Position numbers and translations under genes: made by a program. This document shows, in pieces, positions 57,270 through 64,000 of a stretch of DNA of 64,000 bases. The notes below the pieces were generated by a model. It did not search any database and had not been told where the DNA came from. It saw only the letters and a list, made by a program, of their open reading frames with translations. Source of the stretch: Nereocystis luetkeana (lineage: Eukaryota; Sar; Phaeophyceae; Laminariales; Laminariaceae). Location of the stretch: NCBI GenBank assembly GCA_031213475.1, contig JARUPZ010000004.1:4659169-4723168 (forward strand), given 5' to 3'. Within the stretch, counting starts at the first letter, position 1. Each line of letters starts with the position of its first letter.

Positions 57270-57740
57270 ATATTCAGATTGGTAGGCTCTTCGGGTATTA
57301 CTGGGCTTGACTTACTGTTGGGAGCTGGGATCAAGGTACGCGCGAAACGAGTTCCCATTACAATCTGTGAGGTCGGATATTTCAGGTAGATAGGCTGTTC
57401 ATGTATTTTGGTTCATGTTGAGATCGTGTTACGGGCGAAAACCCAATCCCGAACCCTAACCCACAGCCCCTCACCCTAACAAACCCTGACCCCAAACCTC
57501 TGCCCAAACGGGCCGGAAACTGGCCATAAACGCGGCTGCGCCGCGTTTGCTTCGGAGGAGGAAATTCCTCAGTTAATTGGGAACAAATGAGGTATAATAG
57601 ACGAGACGGACGTATTACTACGCAGCTTGTAAGACTGAGTATCAAGTATTGAAACAGTCGAACTCACAGCTGACGACGTATTTTTCAATTTTATATTAAA
57701 GACATTGCGGACGACGATTCCATAGTGCAGACGGCCCAAC
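57270..57740 (+). mobile_element. Element D copy 4, diverged
   Basis: It has GATTGGTAGGCTCTTCGGGT, GAACCCTAACCCACAGCCCC, a CCTCACCCTAACAAACCCTG telomere-like tract (57455-57505), a perfect AACGCGGC...GCCGCGTT hairpin near 57531 and GCGGACGACGATTCCATAGT near 57703. Confidence 0.65.
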
Positions 57741-57867
57741 GCTTCTTTAACGCATATAATTCCGCTAAATGTTTTACGCACAGACAGGTTGTAAACCCTA
57801 TTCAGTACGCTTGTCACATCTCTGTAAGCATGCTGACCACCGTGAACAGTGGAAGGGGGTGACCTCT

Positions 57868-58287
57868 CTACCATCGTAGCCATATATTTTTTGTTGAGGC
57901 CCTACGTACGGCTGACAGTTTTAGCTGCGAAAAATTGTCCAAACCAACCCTCGGCCGTTTCAAATGGGCCGAAACAGTCAGGATTTTTCCATTGTAGTAG
58001 TAGGGGAAACGTTTCATTTTCCAATTTGTTTCTGAACTAAAGCCGGTTCCAAGGCTACTACAAGCTCCGAGGCACTCAGTGACTGATGAAATGGAACGGA
58101 CGACTTCAAATGACCAGGAATAATCTCGTTTCACTTCAATCGGGAAGCGTGCCACAATGCAGGACGGTGGCGCATTTTTAAGTAAAGCTTTTATGATTGA
58201 CGAAAGGGCTGCTCCTAAATCGAGGAAACTGAACGTATCCAATTTCCTCGAGTGTGATATTTTTGTACCTGGTAACGTCATCATCAT
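57868..58287 (-). CDS. Unrecognised open frame, 139 codons
   Basis: The minus-strand frame is open from 58287 with composition like a real protein: KLDTFSFLDLGAALSSIIKA, then RFPIEVKRDYSWSFEVVRSI, then KMKRFPYYYNGKILTVSAHL. A second minus-strand frame overlaps its end and continues to 57569 with AYRDVTSVLNRVYNLSVRKT, so a frameshift or an exon boundary near 57870 could join them. I recognise no family. Neighbouring repeats (element D below, MITE2 above) make a decayed element gene as likely as a host exon. An exact TACCTGGTA lies at 58266-58274, inside the first codons. Confidence 0.3.
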   Translation of the reverse strand: MMMTLPGTKISHSRKLDTFSFLDLGAALSSIIKALLKNAPPSCIVARFPIEVKRDYSWSFEVVRSISSVTECLGACSSLGTGFSSETNWKMKRFPYYYNGKILTVSAHLKRPRVGLDNFSQLKLSAVRRASTKNIWLRW

Positions 58288-58477
58288 CAGCTGTATGCCT
58301 AGACCTATAGCTCGTGAGGTTGTGCCTGTCGGCTTGCCCGTCTAGACTTTCTCAAAGTCAGGCTTTAGGCGAAGGCACAAGATTTCCCGTCGGGCCCTTC
58401 TACCGACAAATGTTTGGCGAGATACGGGGGGGGGCAGCCCCTGCAAATTACAGGTGCACGGGTAGATTGAGGTTCAC

Positions 58478-58566
58478 CCTTTTAGAACCGCACTCCTATA
58501 TGTGGGGACAAGCCACTCAATTTATAAGTAGGTTGTCCCCAGAAACGGGACTACAGTCCTAAAAGG
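58478..58566. mobile_element. MITE2 copy B
   Basis: TTTTAGAACCGCACTCCTAT and CCCCAGAAACGGGACTACAG with TCCTAAAAGG are the diverged inverted ends. The loop ACTCAATTTATAAGTA matches copy A. Confidence 0.75.
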
Positions 58567-58689
58567 CCAAGACAAACAATCCCTAGTCTAGCTCACACAG
58601 CAGTAGTCCAGACTTCTGTTTTATAGATTAGATGCGGACGATATTTTTCGAGATGCGTACACAAACCTCCAAAGCAAAAGGGGCGGGGG

Positions 58690-60210
58690 AAGGGGGCGTA
58701 CTCATTTGTTGCTGAACTTAGTCTTTTGATCATTGACCGCGCATTCCGTGCGAGACGTAGCACCGTTCCCATTTTTAATTAGAGACACCTCCAACATTTT
58801 TGGGCGCTCATTTCGTTCTTTCCATGTATTACATAGAAACCTTTTGCTAGTCTGATCCCCTTCCTGTTTCGCCGCCTGTGGCCACCATCTATCTCCTAGG
58901 ATAGCGACCGGTTTCTCGCTGCGTCTAGTGTACCAAACTCCTCCATGTATGTCACATTGGTATTTTTCCCTTATCTCTTCTTCAAACACATCCCGTTTCT
59001 CCTTGCACGTTTCACATTCTCCTGCTTTTTTTTATACTACTGCTGTATGTGAGTTCTACGCTCTTTATTTGCCACACGGGCACATCTGTGCATCTACTTC
59101 CTCCTCCTCCCGGCTACTGGCATACCTCTTTCTTCTCTCGGTACGTCCAGGTCACCTACTACCCGAGTTCGCAGTTTCAGCCTTGTCGCGAAGTCATTTG
59201 GGCCGTGCGCATACCTAATTATTATTCGCCCTTCTTTGCTCAATCCCCCGCAAATGGTTAGGTGTTTCGCCGATTTTACCTTTTGTTTAAGCGCTGAAGT
59301 AGTAGCTCCCCCTTCTTTTTACACATTATTTTACTTCTTTCTGCCTTGTATCTCCCGAACTTCTCTGTGGGCATCATTTCTTCTTCTTCGCTTCCCCCTA
59401 CCATACCCTTCCGTACCTCCCTGAACTACGCTAGGCCACCTTCTTACGGCTCGTCCTATTGTTACTGTTTCTCCCGTGTAGCTGTATCAACTATTATGGC
59501 GGGCAACCTCTTTTTTTCGGCATGTTCCTTATATTGCCATTTCAACTTCGTCATGTATGTGTCGTGTTCGTATCTACATAGTGGATACATCCCCAGTTAG
59601 TTCTGCTCTTCTTCCTAATACTGTGGTGCTGGTCGTACATGACCATCTTAGTATCTTTTCGCTGGTATCGTATGTACTGTTTCCAACTGTTTTACGAACT
59701 TCGCGTTTTTCTGCTATACTTCTCCTGCATATATATTCTTGCTTCGGTACTATTAATATCACATTTGTCAGGATACATCTGATCTGTTGATCCTAGTGTC
59801 GAAGTGCTGTTAAGATCGCATCCATTTTGCCTATGCGTGCTTTGTCCTTTTCCTACTTACTTTCGCTGCGATGCTATTTTCCCAAGAGCAGTATTTTGAA
59901 ATCTCTGCACCAAGGTACGTGTGCTGGTCCACTATCGACAACCAGTTCACCGCCTTAGTCCACTCGACCCGTTTCTTTGCACGTGCTCTCGTTGCCACAC
60001 CCTTCCAGTTGGCTCCTCTTCTCCCGCGCACCTCGAAAATCAAAAGCTCCTCGCAACTTGCGGTTGGTTCTGAACTGAGAACCAAACATGATCGTGCAGG
60101 TTGATGAGCTTAATCCGTCTCTTCCCCGCTCGCCGACACTCAGCCTCCCTCCTCCCTCGTCGTTGAGTCCAGCCTCCCACCGGTGAAGTTGGACTGTACC
60201 GTATTTCGGC
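58690..60210 (-). pseudogene. LINE-B relic, reverse transcriptase to C-terminus
   Basis: Minus-strand fragments follow the order of a second LINE family. The frame 60085-59831 reads ATRARAKKRVEWTKAVNWLS then HTYLGAEISKYCSW, the end of the palm and start of the thumb. The frame 59762-59574 has SEKILRWSCTTSTTVLGRRA. The frame 59022-58702 has a Cys pair in CETCKEKRDVFEEEIREKY followed by VAILGDRWWPQAAKQEGD and KRFLCNTWKERNERP. Stops and frameshifts lie throughout, and the palm motifs A to C are missing. The assignment rests on remembered protein patterns of brown algal retroelements. It ends near 58700 without a clear poly(A). Confidence 0.7.
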
Positions 60211-60519
60211 TCGTGTGTACCAGTGTAATTTCAGGCCTACCTGATGATGGGTCTACCTCAGGGTAACCTTCTACCACAACAAACAGAACGGGTAGTGTTT
60301 CGAGAGCATCGACGAGTGTGTACACTTTGTGGAGAACTGATACGATAACAACCCACGGGCAGCGAAGTTCACGACACCACCCCCATCACCACCACGACCA
60401 CCACCACTACCACCATCTGAGCAGAAGCAGTGGCAGAAGCTTGTTGCTCGCGGAGGCTGGTACTTGTGGTGCTGTGATGGTTGTGTGCTTGAGTTGATAT
60501 TGTTGTCGTTGCCGTCAAC
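60211..60519. repeat. Unassigned with (CCA)n tract
   Basis: A CCACCACCA-type trinucleotide tract lies at about 60370-60420. No gene is seen. Confidence 0.6.
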
Positions 60520-60625
60520 ATTGTGACCACATAACTTGTATCTCTTCCTGGATTGAAGAATCGGCACGGACACTGGTTGTGCTGGATATCGACGGGTAGA
60601 AAGAACGGTTTAATGCGAAGAACAG
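60520..60625 (-). repeat. Element C fragment
   Basis: ACCACATAACTTGTATCTCT, TCGGCACGGACACTGG and GATATCGACGGGTAGAAAGA match C1 near 32000-32075 and the fragment at 35317. Confidence 0.65.
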
Positions 60626-62180
60626 ACGCACACATAGTCGAGGTGTCAGGTGAAAGGTGTTTGCGCTGACGCATATGGCTTGGCTGGTGGTATGGTGCTG
60701 CTGTCTATCGTGGAGGTAGTGGCGGTGCTGTGCTGGGGTGCTGTTGTTGTGTTGATATCGATGTCGTTGTCGTGAATGCCTGGTGAAGTGGCAGTTAGGA
60801 GAATTCTCCACGCACGCGCTTCGCTTCTCAATGAAATAGAATACTAAAGGGACGCTGGCACCCAAGCGTGCCCTGGTCCCAGGGTTTCCGGTGACTCTAA
60901 TCTCTAGATGTTTTATCGGAAAACAAAGCATCGCTATCTTACTGTAGCACGCTGCGTTTAGCACTTCGGGTGGTTCCGGCGACCTGTGAGATGTTCATGC
61001 ATCACAGCAGCTTGTATTTATCTCGAGATCGACCCCCCACAGGTTCTCAATAGAGACGTACACCTCGACTAAGGTGCTCAAGTGGTCGAAATTGGTCAAA
61101 ATTTGGGGTGCACTAAACGAGACAAAAAAACATCCTCAACTGAACGTTTAAACTTTGCACTTCACTTGGGGACGGCGACAGGTCGTCAAAGGAACTACAG
61201 CCCGCGAAATTGGGGGATGCTCCTGGTAGGATCTGCGAGGGCGCCGGGTGCGCCAGACGACAGTCGTAGGCAGCGAGAAACGACTGGCGAGGTCTTTTCG
61301 TGTGTTCGAAGTTGCGAGCGAGTAGCACAAAAACTCGCAAAAACGCCAAATCTTTAATTTCACGCAAGGGAGCGTATCACGATGTCTGCATCACCGACGG
61401 AGAAATGACCTTCACTACAGTAGAAGATTGCTGTTCTCCGGGCGGACGATATATCTCATAGGCAGTTAGTTGTCGTCGAAGATGCTGCCTCGCGCAAAAA
61501 ATCCGTTCCCATCATGGGTAGTAGGTTTTTGGGCCCGAAAAGTATACAAATTGGGCTAAAAAACTCAGGATTCTCGTATAGTAGTTGCGGCAACCGTTCT
61601 ACGACCACGAAATATGGATCTTGGTTGCAAACATCTCACTCTTCATGCTAATTTCAAGTCGGGTGCACGTACATGTTGGCGAAACGCCTTCGCGCGAGTA
61701 GTTGACGACACATTCCTGAGTGTGCCAGCGTCCCCTTAAGACTACTGCACAACGAATGGGTAAAACGCACACGTTTGCAAACTAAGTGCGTAGGTCGAAC
61801 AATATCGCGGGATCCCACTATCCTTTTTCGAGACCTACACAGGTGGTGTACTCATTTGTTGCTTGCCTTAACTGTGATATTTCGGGCATTGAACCCGCTG
61901 GGTATACTGATGCACTGAACCCAACTCGATACATGAAACATGAAACCAAAGTTTTCCACAGGGGGTATTTTAAACCAAGGTGAACGTACTGGATGTAACG
62001 CGACCCCCGTTGCCGGGTCGAGGACGCCGTGAAGTGGAATGGGATTGTCACATGCATATATATGTCATGGCTGTTCCACACCGTAGGTCCAAGTTATGCA
62101 TGTGCCCCCCAAAGCGTGGGAGCAGTTCTACAGGATGTAAAAAACAAGACCGACGGGGTGAACGAACGTCGCAGAAGCTC
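60626..62180. other. Unassigned sequence
   Basis: No gene is recognised. A 91-codon plus-strand frame at 61082-61357 has no known domain. GTACTCATTTGTTGCT near 61849 is also found next to the 3' end of LINE-B (about 58700), perhaps a scrap of that element. Confidence 0.4.
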
Positions 62181-62270
62181 CTACAAATATACGGTGAAGC
62201 TCAGCTCGTACAACTCGCACGCCCTCCTACAAATATACGGTGAATCTCAGCTCGTACAACTCGCACGCCC
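62181..62270 (+). repeat. 46-bp tandem duplication
   Basis: Two units beginning CTACAAATATACGGTGAAGC (62181) and CTACAAATATACGGTGAATC (62227) differ by one or two bases. The duplication is recent. Confidence 0.85.
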
Positions 62271-62708
62271 GATAAAAAAACCGCGAGCACAGTAGTAGCT
62301 GTCTGCAGCGAGGAGTTTGACCACTACTAGGCGTCTGTCGAGCTCCTTATTCCCTTCGATATAATGTATGAAGCTGTTCACTAGCTATTATTCTGTTATG
62401 AGAACACTTTTCGTGCTCCCGTACTTATCTGTAACTTGATATTTCACGACTCATGTTAAGTAGAGATCACGTCATGGAGTCTCGCAGAAACCCCTGCTCG
62501 TTTTGCTGAAATAGCAACACGAGACAATCCAGATTGTCAGTCCCTACGGAAGGAACTCAAACAGCATACGGCGAGAGCGACAAATACCAACATTGACTCT
62601 ATCCCCCGTTCACCTATAAATAGCACCGCTCACGGGGGACCCAGACGGTGCCAATTGTAAAAGAACGCGACCATCTCCGGGCCAACGAGATGACACTGAA
62701 CACCCGCC
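62271..62708. other. Unassigned; possible upstream region of next gene
   Basis: No promoter element can be called with confidence. Confidence 0.4.
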
Positions 62709-63886
62709 ATGACCAACCTTGTGCACACCGCTGGCTGCAGACTAGGCACTGGAGCAATGGCGCTACTCCGCACCTCCGTTTCTAACTGGATCGGGTGGGT
62801 CGCCGGTGTTGTCGCCTTCTCCCACGAGGCCAGGGGGGCCGCAGTCACCGGTGAGTAAGGGTGAATCGTTAGGGTAGATCTTTTTGTCAAGCATAAAAAG
62901 ATTGGTGTTGAGCTCCTGCTCCATAACGCAAAAAATGCTTGCTGGCCGGCCCATACTGCCGTACCTGGCCGAATACTCACGGTGTGCGTATTTTATTTTG
63001 AAGAGCACCGCGCTTCCTCTTGTGGTTGTCTCTTTGGAACAAGAACTGTCTAATTGTGTAGACCATTTCTCATTCCGTACAGGTCGTGATACAAAGCGCT
63101 TACGCGCGATCGAATCATCACACACAGCTCGCGACAAAGAGGTTCAATATTTGCTTCCATGTGACAGCAGACGTGTTTCGAGTTTTTCACACGGACTAGG
63201 AACCATTGTCGAACTTCGGTTGGACAGATAAAACAGCGTTGATGTCGCGATCCTACAAATCGACCGCATACAGCAGTTGTTATGGAAAAGGTAGAGATCA
63301 AGCTGTGACATCGAGGACTTCGTCGAAACTCGTTACAGTATGAGTAGCTTGGAATCGGTGTGGGTAAACATACGACAGCTGCGATCTGTACGACCATACT
63401 GTACAGCAGTGGCCAGGCAACGCTGTTGTTGTTGTATGCGCGCTATGTAGGCATTGTTTATGTTGGGGTATATTTGCTACGACTGCTTGCTGCCTTCGGG
63501 ACGCTTCGCTGTGGTTGACGCGTAGCCTGTTTGTGCGTCGGCCTCTGCAGCCCGAGGATTTTCTGTTGATGACGACTAGCGAATGACGAGGAACTTCTTG
63601 TATGTGCCCCTTCTCCTGCCCCGCTGCTGGCGTTTGTCGCTAACAGCCTCGGGCAGTTCGTGGCCACAAGACAACTGCGATGTTTTGGGCTTGAAGAGCG
63701 CTTTGATCAACGGATCTTATCTCTGCTGTTCCACAGCAGGTACGTACAGCAGTGCTGTCTTCATGAATAGCTGGGGTGGTAACCTTGTGCGTTTTTTCAC
63801 CGTGGCACGATCACCCGTCCCCCGCAGTCAACCCCCCGGCTCAAGGAATGTACTACATGCAGCTGTCTGGACATATTGTGCTGTAA
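62709..63886 (+). CDS. Candidate small secreted protein gene, three exons
   Basis: Exon 1 is 62709-62850, starting MTNLVHTAGCRLGTGAM, with a hydrophobic stretch NWIGWVAGVVAF followed by SHEARGAAVT, which resembles a signal peptide and cleavage site. It ends at CACCG|GTGAGT. Exon 2 could be 63647-63739 (CTAACAG acceptor, GTACGT donor), reading SGSSWPQDNCDVLGLKSALI and NGSYLCCSTA. Exon 3 could be 63828-63886 (CCCCCGCAG acceptor), reading NPPAQGMYYMQLSGHIVL, then stop. All three joins keep phase 1, introns would be about 796 and 88 bases, and third positions are GC-rich. The product, about 97 residues with three Cys in exon 2, matches nothing I know. Splice sites are inferred by eye and further exons may lie beyond the window. 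Confidence 0.35.
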
Positions 63887-64000
63887 TACTGCTGTACATA
63901 CTGCTGCCCATCTCTATCATCATCGACTCTGTCAAAAGGGGCGAAGGGCCGTAAATGCATTTTTTTTCATGGGTTATCGCGAAGATTTTGAAACCCCTCC
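63887..64000. other. Window edge, unassigned
   Basis: Nothing recognised in the last bases. Confidence 0.4.

Overview
The window looks like a gene-poor, transposon-dense stretch of a eukaryotic nuclear genome. Open frames are short and degraded, there are no operons or bacterial signals, and GC is moderate. It carries interstitial CCCTAA/TTAGGG-type telomeric tracts, (GTT)n/(AAC)n and CTG/CAG microsatellites, tRNA-derived SINEs, and relics of two LINE families. The LINE protein motifs are ones I associate with brown algal (stramenopile) retroelements. A brown alga is therefore my best guess; this is inference from repeat content, not from a marker gene.

Layout. 0-5 kb: a GGAAGC/GCTTCC minisatellite, then a decayed endonuclease/reverse-transcriptase LINE (LINE-A copy 1). 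5-13.5 kb: a diverged 2-kb tandem duplication with many short subrepeats, flanked by three copies of another repeat (family R) and a tRNA-like relic. 13.5-20 kb: purine/pyrimidine tracts, a (GGTC)n microsatellite, a 118-bp tandem array and a 190-bp coding-like direct repeat. 20-21 kb: one candidate host gene fragment. 21-28 kb: a large inverted-repeat structure (F arms) holding an inverted coding-like pair (G), direct repeats (H) and an array of ATGGTAT...ACCAT hairpins, plus three copies of a 113-bp MITE. 30-31 and 38 kb: an element (D) with telomere-like repeats inside it.

31-56 kb is a nest of mobile elements. Element C (about 1.9 kb, short terminal inverted repeats, internal minisatellite) has copies at 31.7-33.5, 48.1-51.2 and 51.2-53.2 kb. 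Copy C1 sits inside a SINE. Copy C2 is split by a 1.27-kb element E with an ATATA target duplication. Two nearly identical E copies face each other at 49.7-51.0 and 53.7-55.0 kb, with older copies at 40-44, 46 and 55-56 kb. SINEs of at least two tRNA-headed families, plus two headless-looking families, share one central core sequence. 57-60 kb: another D copy, a hairpin MITE and a minus-strand relic of a second LINE (LINE-B). 62.7-63.9 kb: a candidate three-exon gene for a small secreted protein.

No intact autonomous transposon and no confidently identified host gene is visible. The two observations I consider most worth following are the SINE core shared between unrelated heads, and a 9-bp motif TACC(A/T)GGTA that occurs exactly 17 times (about 0.5 expected by chance). 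In at least one pair of paralogous repeats this motif looks like a clean micro-insertion.
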